Shown: one piece after another, positions 38,514 through 47,401 of the stretch
How positions within the stretch are numbered: the stretch's first letter is position 1
Layout of the letters: each line of letters begins with the position of its first letter
DNA from: Parasedimentitalea maritima
GTDB taxonomy: Bacteria > Pseudomonadota > Alphaproteobacteria > Rhodobacterales > Rhodobacteraceae
Length of the DNA stretch: 64,000 nt
NCBI RefSeq assembly: GCF_005771405.1
Contig: NZ_VAUA01000012.1
Span: forward strand, 1 to 64,000
Reading direction: 5' to 3'
The notes under the pieces: model-generated
What the model was told of the DNA's origin: nothing
Seen by the model: only the letters and a program-made list of their open reading frames with translations
The model's database searches: none
Position numbers and translations under genes: made by a program

Positions 38514-38830
38514 CCACAGTCTATGGACCGGCAGGGTAGATCCCTGCCGGTTCTGATCCAGTTTGGATTTCAGCATTCAAGCTGGTGGTAAAGGCAAATA
38601 CTAGCGGCGGTACCGCGCAAGCGGGGTAGGCCGGGGATTTTATCCCCGAGCGTAAATGCATCTCAATAGCGCCCTGATTTAAACAGGGCCCTGATCCTGA
38701 TGTCGGGGGTGTCAGACCCGACGGCAATCGCGATTGGGCGCTATACTGAATGGTAGTTCCGAACATCCGATGACCTGACCGTACGCAGTACTGGCAACAG
38801 CTGGCTCAGGTTATTGTTGGCCCATATGCG
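38514..38830. other. Intergenic region with four consecutive hairpins
   Basis: 317 bases between the convergent esterase and rluE genes, without a gene. It contains ACCGGCAGGG/CCCTGCCGGT (38527-38551), CGGGGAT/ATCCCCG (38632-38648), GCCCTG/CAGGGC (38671-38689) and GTCGGG/CCCGAC (about 38702-38721). The first is placed as the esterase terminator; the others lie where rluE transcripts would end. Confidence 0.6.
38527..38551 (+). terminator. 10-bp hairpin terminator of the esterase operon
   Basis: ACCGGCAGGG pairs with CCCTGCCGGT around TAGAT, 13 bases past the stop codon, followed by TTCT. The weak T-run lowers certainty. Confidence 0.65.
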
Positions 38831-39412
38831 CTAGCGACGCGTTCGGGTTGGTTTGGTCGTTTGGGGGGCATCTTGCCAGGTTCCTGGTTTCAGCCCTTCC
38901 AATGTCCAGTTTCCGATCTTCCAGCGGATCAGTCGCAGGGTCGGATGGCCCACTGCAGCGGTCATTCGGCGCACCTGACGGTTGCGGCCTTCGCGCAGCG
39001 TTAGTTCAACCCAAGTGTCGGGTATGTTTTTACGAACACGAATGGGCGGTGTGCGCGGCCACAGGTTTTCTGGCTCGTCGATGACGCGGGCCTGGGCTGG
39101 TTTGGTCAGCCCGTCTTTTAGTTCAACCCCCTGGGCAAGCGCTTGCAGGGCGGCCATGTCTGGGGTGCCTTCAACTTGCACCCAATAGGTTTTGGCCATT
39201 TTGTGCTTGGGGTCCGAGATCTTGGCCTGAAGCGGGCCGTGGTCGGTCAGCAGCATCAAGCCCTCGCTGTCCCGGTCAAGCCGTCCGGCTGGATAAACAC
39301 CGGGCAGGGTAATGAAATCGCTCAGGGTGCGGCGAGTCCCACCTGCTGTGCCACGATCAGTAAACTGTGGCAGCACATCGAAGGGTTTGTTAAAGCGGAT
39401 CAAACGGGTCAT
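38831..39412 (-). CDS. rluE: 23S rRNA pseudouridine synthase, RluE-like
   Basis: 193 aa, compact RsuA/RluE-type pseudouridine synthase without an S4 domain. In E. coli RluE modifies U2457 of 23S rRNA. The catalytic aspartate is in [16 protein letters not shown]. The N-terminal [19 protein letters not shown] and the [19 protein letters not shown] segment are typical of RluE. The C-terminus is basic (TRTRR). The start codon is directly preceded by a 7-bp GC hairpin instead of a normal RBS. Confidence 0.88.
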   Translation of the reverse strand: MTRLIRFNKPFDVLPQFTDRGTAGGTRRTLSDFITLPGVYPAGRLDRDSEGLMLLTDHGPLQAKISDPKHKMAKTYWVQVEGTPDMAALQALAQGVELKDGLTKPAQARVIDEPENLWPRTPPIRVRKNIPDTWVELTLREGRNRQVRRMTAAVGHPTLRLIRWKIGNWTLEGLKPGTWQDAPQTTKPTRTRR

Positions 39413-39433
39413 GCCCGCCCATACGAGGCGGGC
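39413..39433 (-). promoter_or_regulatory. GC hairpin directly before the rluE start codon
   Basis: GCCCGCC (39413-39419) pairs with GGCGGGC (39427-39433). On the minus strand this stem ends at the base immediately before the rluE ATG, and no purine-rich RBS is visible. It could control translation, or the message could be leaderless with the hairpin in promoter DNA. Confidence 0.45.
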
Positions 39434-39617
39434 ACAGGCAAATCAAGGGTTGCTATCATTTTGCTGTTACAATTCCCGCATATGCTAATTGCGAGATATA
39501 GTGGAAACTGGGGGCTTGTCAGGTTTCAACCACGATATATAGTTAATCATATGCTGGGGCGGGTTCCCCGCTCTGGTACCGGATAGACGGGTAGACAGGG
39601 CGAGGAAGACGTTTCAG

Positions 39618-40202
39618 ATGGATGGCGACTTTAGAACTGACTTTGTGCGCACGCCAGGCGCCTTGAAACAACATCCGGCGCTGGTGTTGAATGCCGATTA
39701 TCGGCCATTGTCCTATTATCCCTTGTCCCTATGGCCTTGGCAGGATGCGATCAAAGCAGCCTGGCTGGAGCGTGTTGATATCGTAGCCGAATACGATGAA
39801 GAGGTGCACAGCCCCAGTACAGTGATCCGAATACCTTCGGTGGTGGTGCTAAAGGACTATGTGAAACCCCAAAAGCGCGTGGCCTTCACGCGCTTTAATT
39901 TATTCTTGCGGGACGAATTTTGTTGCCAATATTGCGGGGCACGTGGTGACCTGACGTTTGATCATGTTGTGCCAAGAGCCGCCGGCGGTGTTACCAGCTG
40001 GGAAAACGTGGTTGCGGCCTGTTCACCCTGTAATCTGCGCAAGGGGTCAAAACCGTTGCACAGGCTGGACATGTTCTTGCAAAAGGCGCCAAGGCAACCT
40101 GGCGCAGAAGAATTGCGCAATACAGGCCGAAAATTCCCACCGAACCACTTGCATGGAAGTTGGATGGACTTTCTGTACTGGGACGCTGAGTTGGATGCAT
40201 AG
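39618..40202 (+). CDS. HNH endonuclease
   Basis: 194 aa with RBS AGGAAGACG before ATG 39618. The HNH nuclease module spans about 95-145, with the paired zinc cysteines CQYCG and CSPCN and the catalytic LTFDHVVPRAAGG, WENVVAACSPCNLRKG. The N-terminal half (LNADYRPLSYYPLSLWPW) is conserved in the common chromosomal HNH proteins of alphaproteobacteria. These stand alone and their role is not established. There is no sign of an intron, phage or methylase partner here. Confidence 0.9.
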   Translation: MDGDFRTDFVRTPGALKQHPALVLNADYRPLSYYPLSLWPWQDAIKAAWLERVDIVAEYDEEVHSPSTVIRIPSVVVLKDYVKPQKRVAFTRFNLFLRDEFCCQYCGARGDLTFDHVVPRAAGGVTSWENVVAACSPCNLRKGSKPLHRLDMFLQKAPRQPGAEELRNTGRKFPPNHLHGSWMDFLYWDAELDA

Positions 40203-40250
40203 GCAATGTTGAGGGAGAAATCCCGGCACAGAATGCCGGGATTTGCTGGC

Positions 40251-41297
40251 TTATTGGGCGGCGCGTTGAACCATACCAAACAGGTCACGTGGATCATCTG
40301 GATCGGCCAACATGTCCAATTCAAAGAAGAAATCGCTGTCTTTGATGCGGTCTCGGATGTAGCGGAGTGCTGAAAAGTCTTCGATCGCAAAGCCAACACT
40401 GTCAAACAACGTGATCTGGCGATCACTGGTACGGCCGGTTTTCGTACCGTTGATCACTTGCCACAATTCAGTGACCGGAAAATCCTCAGCCATCTGTTGG
40501 ATTTCACCTTCGATACGGGTCTGAGGTGGGAATTCAACAAAAACGTCCGAACGGGTTAGGATCCCGGCCGCCAGCTCGGTTTTGCCGGGGCAATCGCCGC
40601 CGATTGCATTGATGTGGACACCTGCGCCAACCATGTTGTCGGTTAGGATTGTGGCGCATTGCTTATCCGCGGTGCAGGTGGTGAGGATTTGTGCTCCCTC
40701 AATGGCTTGTTCCGGCGTTTTGCAAATGACCACATCCAATCCAGTGCTGGCCAGGTTTGCTGCGCATTTTGCAGTGGCAGCTGGGTCGGTGTCGTAAAGG
40801 CGAACCGACGTAATGCCGCAGATGGCTTTCATAGCTAAGCTTTGGAACTCGGACTGTGCGCCATTGCCGATCATGGCCATTGTGTCAGCGCCTTTTGGAG
40901 CCAGGTATTTTGCCACCATGGCTGAGGTTGCCGCAGTGCGTAGAGCCGTCAGTATTGTCATTTCTGTCAACAACACCGGATAGCCGGTGTAGACATCCGC
41001 CATCAGGCCAAATGCAGTAACGGTTTGCAGCCCTTCCGAAGTGTTCTTGGGGTGGCCATTGACGTATTTAAAGCCGTAGGCCTCGCCATCTGACGTGGGC
41101 ATCAGTTCAATGACACCAACCTCTGAGTGGCTGGCTACGCGAGGGGTTTTGTCAAACTTCTCCCAGCGCTTGAAATCATCTTCAACATAGTTGGCCAAAT
41201 CAATCAGCATTTGCTCAATTCCAACATGATGAATAAGCCGCATCATGTTGTCTACGCTGACAAAAGGTACAAGTGCCTTATTGGAAGGTTGAGTCAT
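40251..41297 (-). CDS. Ornithine cyclodeaminase
   Basis: 348 aa of the OCD/mu-crystallin family, predicted to convert ornithine directly to proline and ammonia with bound NAD. The Rossmann region TMAMIGNGAQSEFQSLAMKA (about 133-152) and the GVHINAIGGDCPGKTEL signature (about 225-241) are present. The start overlaps the CtlX-like gene. Placement after arginase and the citrulline hydrolase fits complete conversion of arginine to proline. Confidence 0.93.
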   Translation of the reverse strand: MTQPSNKALVPFVSVDNMMRLIHHVGIEQMLIDLANYVEDDFKRWEKFDKTPRVASHSEVGVIELMPTSDGEAYGFKYVNGHPKNTSEGLQTVTAFGLMADVYTGYPVLLTEMTILTALRTAATSAMVAKYLAPKGADTMAMIGNGAQSEFQSLAMKAICGITSVRLYDTDPAATAKCAANLASTGLDVVICKTPEQAIEGAQILTTCTADKQCATILTDNMVGAGVHINAIGGDCPGKTELAAGILTRSDVFVEFPPQTRIEGEIQQMAEDFPVTELWQVINGTKTGRTSDRQITLFDSVGFAIEDFSALRYIRDRIKDSDFFFELDMLADPDDPRDLFGMVQRAAQ

Positions 41298-42223
41298 TGG
41301 ATGATCCTTTCGCGGGCGTTCAGGTGGATGCCGGCCAACATGCAGCGTACGGATCCTCCGGCAGTTTCGATTGTGGGAATGGTGAGTGGCAGTGGCGTTG
41401 CACTGCGTTCGATTGTTGCAATTTGACTGGGTGTGAGTGCATCGAGAGCGCGCGCGGACAGGGCAAGGTGGCGCTGGTGTCCGTTCAGCTCCATGGCATT
41501 TCCAGCAAATGAGGAAATCTGGTCTGCTGTCAGATCAATGACCTCCCGGCCGCTTTCCTCTAGCCGCTGCACAATTGTTGCGCGTCGAGCTGGATCAACA
41601 ATCATGTCTAGACAGATCAATGCAAATTCAGTGGCGATACCCATCAGAACGTTGGTGTGATAGATGTCGTTTCCGTTTGAATCTTTGGCTTCAAATACAA
41701 TGGGTTCATAGTTGAAGTGCGTGCAGAAACGCTCCAGCAGCACGGGATCCGCGCGATTGGATTTAGCTGTGTATGCGATGCGGCCAATGTGATCCAGAAC
41801 CATGGCACCGGTGCCTTCGAGCGACAAATTGTCGTGTTCAAGCCCGGAATAGTCGATGACATCCTGCACCCGATACTTCTGTTTCAGCATCTCGATCACA
41901 TCGGACCGCCGCTCTTTGCGGCGGTTTGGAGCGGACATCGGGTAGAGGGCGACGTGACCACCGACATGGGTCGAGAACCAGTTGTTGGGAAAGACACTGT
42001 CAGGAGTTTCTGTTCCTGTGTCGTCAAACACATGTACGATTACACCAGCAGAGCGCAACGCCTTGGTTGCACCGTCGAATTCGGCAAGTGCAGTCTTTGA
42101 AGTGTCACTGAGCGAGCGGCTCGGCAGAGTTTGAAAGGCATTGTCGCCGCTGGTTTCTGGGTTCGAACGAAACTGGTGCGGTCGTATCATGACAACCGCA
42201 CTTGGTGCTTGCAGCGTATTCAC
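41294..42223 (-). CDS. ctlX: CtlX-type citrulline utilisation hydrolase
   Basis: 309 aa from GTG 42223, which overlaps the arginase stop (GTGA). It belongs to the guanidino-group modifying (pentein) superfamily. The N-terminal APSAVVMIRPHQFRSNPETSGDN, the YHTNVLMGIATEFALIC segment (catalytic His) and the nucleophilic cysteine in GGSVRCMLAGIHLNAR are visible. Genes of this type named ctlX hydrolyse citrulline to ornithine. A dimethylargininase-like activity cannot be excluded. It is sandwiched between arginase and ornithine cyclodeaminase. Confidence 0.85.
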   Translation of the reverse strand: MNTLQAPSAVVMIRPHQFRSNPETSGDNAFQTLPSRSLSDTSKTALAEFDGATKALRSAGVIVHVFDDTGTETPDSVFPNNWFSTHVGGHVALYPMSAPNRRKERRSDVIEMLKQKYRVQDVIDYSGLEHDNLSLEGTGAMVLDHIGRIAYTAKSNRADPVLLERFCTHFNYEPIVFEAKDSNGNDIYHTNVLMGIATEFALICLDMIVDPARRATIVQRLEESGREVIDLTADQISSFAGNAMELNGHQRHLALSARALDALTPSQIATIERSATPLPLTIPTIETAGGSVRCMLAGIHLNARERIIQ

Positions 42224-43146
42224 GGATAGCTCCGCGTAGGGCGGTCAAATACACGGCGCCCAAGAGCTGAGGCACACAGATCGACCATCAGATGTGCGGT
42301 ACGACCGCGCTCGTCTAAGAAGGGGTTGAGCTCGACTAAATCGAGAGATGTCATCAGGCCGGAATCATGTAACATTTCGCATATTAGGTGGCCTTCACGA
42401 ACAGTCGCGCCACCGGGGACTGTGGTGCCTACAGCCGGAGCAACCGAGGGGTCCAGGAAATCTACGTCCAGAGAGACGTGGAGAAACCCATTGGCCTGTG
42501 CCACACGGTTCAAAAAGGTGGAGAGTGGGCGGGCGATACCATTTTCATCAATGTCACGCATATCGTGGCGATGGATATTGCTGGCCTCTAGCGCCAGTCG
42601 TTCCGGCGTGTCGACGGAACGCAACCCAATCATACAGACATTTTCCTGGGGTACCGGGTTTTTCACGGTCGGAAATCCGTTGAAGTCACTGCGACCGGTG
42701 AAATAGCCAACTGGTGTGCCGTGCAAATTGCCGCTGTCCGTGGTCAGTGGTGTGTGAAAATCAGTGTGGGCGTCTAGCCAAAGCACAAACTGTGGGCGCC
42801 CCTGATCTGCAGCATAGTTGGCAACACCCGCAACTGAGCCAAGCGACAGCGCGTGATCACCACCAAGGAAGATTGGCATCCCCTGTGTCATGGCCTGTTC
42901 CGCGCTGGCCATAAGCTGTTTGGTCCAGCCAATGGTTTCATTTGGCGCAACAAGAGGGCCGTCATCAGTGTCAGGCGTATATGGGGCAGGGGATAGATTG
43001 CCCAAATCTTCGACCCTGTGACCAAGATCGGACAGGGCTGCGTTCAGGCCAGCGGTGCGAAAGGCATCTGGTCCCATCAGGCAACCATCGCGGCGTTTGC
43101 CACTGTCGACCGGAGCACCGATGAGAATACATGTTTGCGGGGTCAC
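42220..43146 (-). CDS. rocF: Arginase
   Basis: 308 aa from GTG 43146, chosen because AAGGAG stands upstream and the length then matches the family; an in-frame ATG at 43188 would add 14 residues. It hydrolyses arginine to ornithine and urea. The di-manganese site motifs are GGDHALSLGS, DAHTDFHTP and SLDVDFLDPSVAPAVGT. It is first of the arginase-ctlX-ocd operon and divergent from an Lrp-type regulator. Confidence 0.94.
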   Translation of the reverse strand: MTPQTCILIGAPVDSGKRRDGCLMGPDAFRTAGLNAALSDLGHRVEDLGNLSPAPYTPDTDDGPLVAPNETIGWTKQLMASAEQAMTQGMPIFLGGDHALSLGSVAGVANYAADQGRPQFVLWLDAHTDFHTPLTTDSGNLHGTPVGYFTGRSDFNGFPTVKNPVPQENVCMIGLRSVDTPERLALEASNIHRHDMRDIDENGIARPLSTFLNRVAQANGFLHVSLDVDFLDPSVAPAVGTTVPGGATVREGHLICEMLHDSGLMTSLDLVELNPFLDERGRTAHLMVDLCASALGRRVFDRPTRSYP

Positions 43147-43262
43147 GTGGGTGGACTCCTTGGATTTGCGTTTGGTTAAGTGCAACAAATCTCCGTTTAG
43201 TGGTGGAATACAGGGATGAATTTGTACATAAGGGTAGCTGTATTGCCAAATTGGAAGTTAAT

Positions 43263-43688
43263 ATGGACAAAACGGATGAGCGACTGGTGTCAGCGCTACG
43301 ACATGATGCGCGGGCTTCATTGTCGGACCTGGCGCTGCAGTTAAACCTGTCACGAACCACAGTGAGAGCACGGATTGAGCGGCTTCAGTCGCGTGGCGAT
43401 ATTCTTGGCTTTACAGTTGTTGTCAAAGAGGACGTGCTACGGGACCCTGTACGCGGGTTGATGCTGATTGGGATTGAGGGGCGTGGTGCCAACAGGATTA
43501 CCAGGCAATTACAAGGTATTCCTGAAGTGCGAGCCATTCATTCGACCAATGGGCGTTGGGATTTGATCGTTGAACTGGGGACCGAGACGCTGGAGACGCT
43601 GGATATGGCTCTGGCCAAGATCCGGACTTTTGACGGGGTTGTCAGTAGTGAAACAAATCTGCTGTTGTCGACCAAAAAAGAAACCTGA
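43263..43688 (+). CDS. Lrp/AsnC family transcriptional regulator
   Basis: 141 aa from ATG 43263 (RBS GGAAG); the open frame continues upstream without conservation. The N-terminal winged HTH (residues 1-55, SDLALQLNLSRTTVRARIERL) is followed by the RAM ligand-binding domain (about 65-135). Position, divergent from the arginase operon, suggests it senses arginine or ornithine and controls that operon, as Lrp-type regulators often do for adjacent amino-acid catabolism genes. The 116-base gap would hold its sites. Confidence 0.92.
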   Translation: MDKTDERLVSALRHDARASLSDLALQLNLSRTTVRARIERLQSRGDILGFTVVVKEDVLRDPVRGLMLIGIEGRGANRITRQLQGIPEVRAIHSTNGRWDLIVELGTETLETLDMALAKIRTFDGVVSSETNLLLSTKKET

Positions 43689-43722
43689 GGCGGCAATCTC
43701 ACCACCTCAGGCCCTGTTTGCT

Positions 43723-44184
43723 TCAGTGGGCGCTGGTCCGGGCTGCCGCAATCCAGATTCCAACTAAAATCAAAGATGCAATTCCATTCCATGTGGCCAT
43801 GGAAAGGCTGAACATCTCCCATGGGATATCATCGCAGCGCACCAATGGCGCACCCATGATTTGTTCCATCAGCTGTTCCGGTGTGAGGTTGCCAATGGGC
43901 CCAGAGGTGCAGGTTGTGGGGCCTTCCCACCATCCGCGTTCAACGCCACTGTGGTAGAAGCCGATGCCAGATGTGGTGAGCGCAGCCAGCGCACCCAGGT
44001 AGGGCAGTAGCGCGCCGGGGATCATCAGTGCTAGTACACCGATACCGGCGGCTGCGACATGGGGATAACGCTGCCAGTAGCACAGTTTGCAGGGCGGCAT
44101 TTCACCGATGTACTGGAACCCAAGCGCCCCCAGAAGGAGCGCGGCAGAGCCGCCAGCAGCGGCAAGAATAAGAAGTCGGCGCAT
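43723..44184 (-). CDS. dsbB: Disulfide bond formation protein DsbB
   Basis: 153 aa inner-membrane protein with four hydrophobic helices. It reoxidises DsbA and passes electrons to quinone. The first redox pair is Cys32-x-x-Cys35 (PPCKLCYWQRYPH) and the second pair is Cys92 and Cys117 in the long periplasmic loop. It starts 3 bases after the DedA-like gene and probably shares its message. No dsbA is in the window. Confidence 0.92.
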   Translation of the reverse strand: MRRLLILAAAGGSAALLLGALGFQYIGEMPPCKLCYWQRYPHVAAAGIGVLALMIPGALLPYLGALAALTTSGIGFYHSGVERGWWEGPTTCTSGPIGNLTPEQLMEQIMGAPLVRCDDIPWEMFSLSMATWNGIASLILVGIWIAAARTSAH

Positions 44185-44187
44185 ATG

Positions 44188-44766
44188 TCAAATATACCTG
44201 AGCAATAGAAATCCGCCAAACAGCAGCACCAGAAAGACAGTAAAGACAAGCCCTAAACGGTTCTCGATGAAGTCACGAATTGGTGTCCCAAACTTCCATA
44301 ACAGGGCAGCGACCAGGAAAAACCGCAGTGCACGGGCCAGAATGGCAGTGGCAATAAAGGTCCCTAACGGCATGCCTGTCCAGCCGGACATGATGGTGAT
44401 CACTTTGAACGGGAACGGGGTAATCCCCGCGCCCAGTACGGCCCAAAATCCAAAATCGTTGAACTTGTCATTAAATGCCAACATGGCGTCACCTTTGCCC
44501 ATAGCCTCCAAAAATGGCTGACCAATGCTGTCGTAGAAAAAGGCACCAATCGCATAGCCCAGCATTCCACCCAGGACAGAGGCCACCAGTGCCACAAGCG
44601 CAATCAGCCAAGCCCGAGAAGGACGCGCAAGAATCATCGGAATCATCAGGACATCTGGTGGAATGGGAAAAAACGAGCTTTCAACAAAGGCCACTGCAGC
44701 CAGCCACCACAAAGCATGCGGATGATCGGCAAGCGCCATTGTACGATTGTAAAGGCTGCGAAGCAT
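44188..44766 (-). CDS. DedA/YqaA family membrane protein
   Basis: 192 aa with about five hydrophobic segments. The SNARE-associated/VTT signature is visible in FPIPPDVLMIPMILARPSRAW, GGMLGYAIGAFFYD and GAGITPFPFKVITIMSG. The family is linked to membrane-lipid flipping and envelope homeostasis. The YqaA subgroup is functionally uncharacterised. It is cotranscribed with dsbB. Confidence 0.88.
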   Translation of the reverse strand: MLRSLYNRTMALADHPHALWWLAAVAFVESSFFPIPPDVLMIPMILARPSRAWLIALVALVASVLGGMLGYAIGAFFYDSIGQPFLEAMGKGDAMLAFNDKFNDFGFWAVLGAGITPFPFKVITIMSGWTGMPLGTFIATAILARALRFFLVAALLWKFGTPIRDFIENRLGLVFTVFLVLLFGGFLLLRYI

Positions 44767-44918
44767 TGTTGGGTGTCCTGTTATCGGTTTTTATAGGTTG
44801 AATACTGGTGTTGGGTGGCTGGTCAACATGAAGGGCAGATAATTCGTCAAAATGTTGGCCTCAGAAGGAAAATTGCCTCTGGACCTCAGTCGCGGGCTTG
44901 GTTAGAGAGTTCCCCGAG

Positions 44919-45004
44919 GCCCAAGTGGCGGAATGGTAGACGCAGGGGATTCAAAATCCCCCGCCTTAACGGGCGTGCCGGTTCGAGTCCGGCCTTGGGT
45001 ACCA
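44919..45004 (+). tRNA. tRNA-Leu (anticodon CAA)
   Basis: 86 bases including encoded CCA. The acceptor stem is GCCCAAG with CTTGGGT. The anticodon stem GGGGA/TCCCC has loop TTCAAAA with anticodon CAA at 44952-44954. The long variable arm (CGCCTTAACGGGCG) marks a class II tRNA, and the T arm is CCGG-TTCGAGT-CCGG. It marks the junction between dense chromosome and sparse accessory DNA. Confidence 0.97.
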
Positions 45005-45008
45005 AGAT

Positions 45009-45048
45009 AAGTCTCTGTTTTTTCGAAAGAAAAGGCAGAGACTTTTTT
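45009..45048 (+). terminator. Rho-independent terminator after tRNA-Leu
   Basis: AAGTCTCTG (45009-45017) pairs with CAGAGACTT (45036-45044), with additional A/T pairing inside, followed by TTTT. Confidence 0.9.
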
Positions 45049-45407
45049 GATTCTACGGATCGATCACGTGCTGATAGGCGGGGAACTTTATTTTCGTTCT
45101 CCCATTCTTCATTTGTTTGCCGTCTGCTTTCATTGGAGTTCGTTGGGCTGGTAGATGTGTGCAGTGAGTATTCGTCAATCAGTTGCAATCTGCAGTTTTA
45201 CTATTGGTCAATGTGGGTCTTCTGAAGTGCAACATCGAAGGGTCGCCAAACCATTTAGGGGCATCAACGGCAACTATGCGGGACCTTGCGGTCACTCAGT
45301 GTTGATGACCCAACCAACGCAAACGGCCCAGAGCAGACTTAGGATTCTCCGTGCGCCGAATATCCAGATAGCAACACTGAACATTGCTACTACAATAGAA
45401 AGTCAGA
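45049..45407. other. Gene-free stretch after tRNA-Leu
   Basis: About 360 bases with only short frames and no recognisable protein, repeat or tRNA-end duplication. It looks like decayed accessory DNA. Confidence 0.5.
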
Positions 45408-45983
45408 TCAGCAATTTACTGGCGCGGTAAGGCTTTGAATCACTCCTTGTGAGCTTTGAGCAATGGTTTCACCCGATGTCACACAACCGGATTGTCTAAT
45501 GCCTTGATCCAATATTTTGTAGTAGGTGTCGTTCGAAAACATTGCATTCAAAAGGTTCTTCGGACGAATACTTCTCATGACTGCAAACGAATTACCATCA
45601 ACGGTCACCACACGAATTAGCGCATCACCATCATCACTCTTTATGCGCTTGGCGTAAGGTGGGGTCCACTTACTGCTTGCGTAGCTGATCGCACTTCGCA
45701 TGGCAGGGGTTCCTTGCAATGGAGCGCCTCCTTTTGCAGCGTTCGATGATTCAAAAACGAGCCAAGGTACTCCGGTCGACGTTTGGTACAGCCCGGGAGC
45801 CCGACCGAGATGTCCAGTTTGACGAGAATGCGTTTCTCCGTAGGTCAAAGTTTCAGACCTTGTACGGGAGTTGTAAGGAGCCGCCGAGGTGACCGGTCCA
45901 AACCCATAGCCTTTGGGCCCTTCCACCGGTTCGCTGCATCCCGCGACGCCGAGAAATGCAAGAATTATGATATTGGTTTTCAT
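45408..45983 (-). CDS. Hypothetical lipoprotein
   Basis: 191 aa from ATG 45983, which begins a lipoprotein signal (MKTNIIILAFLGVAGCSEP, lipobox VAGC, lipidated Cys15). The open frame upstream has no features. The mature protein has no family I recognise. It is moderately polar, with cysteines near the C-terminus (SGCVTSGE, terminal C) that could form a disulfide. It has no operon partner. Confidence 0.65.
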   Translation of the reverse strand: MKTNIIILAFLGVAGCSEPVEGPKGYGFGPVTSAAPYNSRTRSETLTYGETHSRQTGHLGRAPGLYQTSTGVPWLVFESSNAAKGGAPLQGTPAMRSAISYASSKWTPPYAKRIKSDDGDALIRVVTVDGNSFAVMRSIRPKNLLNAMFSNDTYYKILDQGIRQSGCVTSGETIAQSSQGVIQSLTAPVNC

Positions 45984-46717
45984 TGAGTACCTAATAATAA
46001 TATGCCGAGCAATAATACAATTCACGAAGGATCTGTGGCAGAGTTCTGTGATCAAATTGAGGCACGTTTCAATTTGGCTCACACCTCATACTCGACAAAT
46101 AGCTAGGCGAAAATCTGATGATCCAACGTGTAGCGTTGGGGTTCAAAGAGTAATTTATTTAGGGAAAGCGGTAAGCCACAAGCGGCTATTGGCTACAGCT
46201 AGGGTGTTTTAGAACTCGTTTCGAAGTGCTGCTGTGCACCAGTTTCTGGTGTACAGATTGAGGTTTCCGTTTGTACCTGCATGGCGTCCTCTTAGGTTCC
46301 TTTGTTGGATTTGCGGGGGGTCCCGGGGGAATTCCGTGAGTGAAAAGCGCGCCCTCTGTGATGTGCCGCAGCGCGCCGGTGTGGGAAAGGGCCGGGGCCC
46401 GAAACCCGGCCAAATAGATGTCCTAGCTACAAGTCTCTATTGGAGAGTGTTGCGTCATCTAAGAATATTGGCTGGCGACGGGTACTGCGCCAAAGGATTT
46501 GGCGCGTGTCAAGATGCGTGGGGCCAGTGGAGGTTTGCTGGGGGGGGCTGGCAGACCATGTTCAGTGTCTCACCGCGCGCTGTTTTTGGTGTCTCCCACT
46601 GACGTGGCACACTTTCGATCTCCCAAATCTAAATTTATTAGATCACGTACGAACTTGGACGAGGGTAATGGGGCATATATCGTGACCGAAATCTAAAAGT
46701 GAGGGAGAGATAGTGAG
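45984..46717. other. Sparse region between lipoprotein and GNAT-like gene
   Basis: About 730 bases. A frame starting GTG at about 46336 and ending at 46602 gives an 88-residue Gly/Arg/Trp-rich peptide that resembles nothing I know. Other frames are shadows. No repeats or tRNA fragments were seen. It is probably remnant DNA, with the promoter of the following gene near its end. Confidence 0.4.
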
Positions 46718-47401
46718 ATGAACCAGCTTCAAATTCTAGAGGTGGCGTCTTTATACTTGCGAAAGCTGAAAGAGCAGGGGCTGTCGGTCGAATATTCGAC
46801 CGACTTTGAGGCGGTGCCGGAAGATGCGCGAGAGTTTGAAAGAAATTTTCAAATGCCAGGATTTGATGTGTCACGAGTTGACCACACTGAAAAGACGGCG
46901 TTCTGGCTGTATCTAAAGGATGGGGATCAACGTATCGGTGGCGCAGCGGCGATGTTGCAGGATATTGGGCGAGAAAATTTCATCCAATACCAAAAGCGAA
47001 TTTCACGCCATCATTTCCCCAATAGATCGGGAGCTGCGTTGGACTGGGTTGCTCCCCCATTGGGAGAAAAACTGTCGGGAAGGCTTGCCTATATCGGGGA
47101 GCTGACGTTTCAGCCAGGTCGCAGGGGGAAGCGGGATCGACTAGCTTCGTTTATGCGCTTGTTGCAGGTGTTAGCGATTACACAATGGAACGTAGACTGG
47201 GTCTATGCATTCATTCCTGAAAGGCATATCCAAGCCCGGTTAGATTTGGTTTACGGCTTTACGCAATCATTGTCCGCAGCACAAAAATGGACCACTCCAG
47301 AGCCGAAACTGCGTTGCAGCACCGAATGGTGGGTTGGGGCGCCTCGATCAGAGTTGGAACACATTCTTCAGGCGGATTTACTGAGGGCGAATGTCCTGTG
47401 A
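46718..47401 (+). CDS. GNAT-like acyltransferase of unknown substrate
   Basis: 227 aa, RBS GAGGGAGAG upstream of ATG 46718. The central block AYIGELTFQPGRRGKRDRLASFMRLLQVLAIT (about 126-157) looks like the acyl-CoA-binding strand-loop-helix of the GNAT fold. It is followed by WVYAFIPERHIQARLDLVYGF, the usual C-terminal half. It could modify a small molecule or protein, and autoinducer-synthase-like chemistry is possible, but no LuxI catalytic signature is clear. Its last 24 bases overlap the end of the convergent HTH regulator. Confidence 0.55.
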   Translation: MNQLQILEVASLYLRKLKEQGLSVEYSTDFEAVPEDAREFERNFQMPGFDVSRVDHTEKTAFWLYLKDGDQRIGGAAAMLQDIGRENFIQYQKRISRHHFPNRSGAALDWVAPPLGEKLSGRLAYIGELTFQPGRRGKRDRLASFMRLLQVLAITQWNVDWVYAFIPERHIQARLDLVYGFTQSLSAAQKWTTPEPKLRCSTEWWVGAPRSELEHILQADLLRANVL

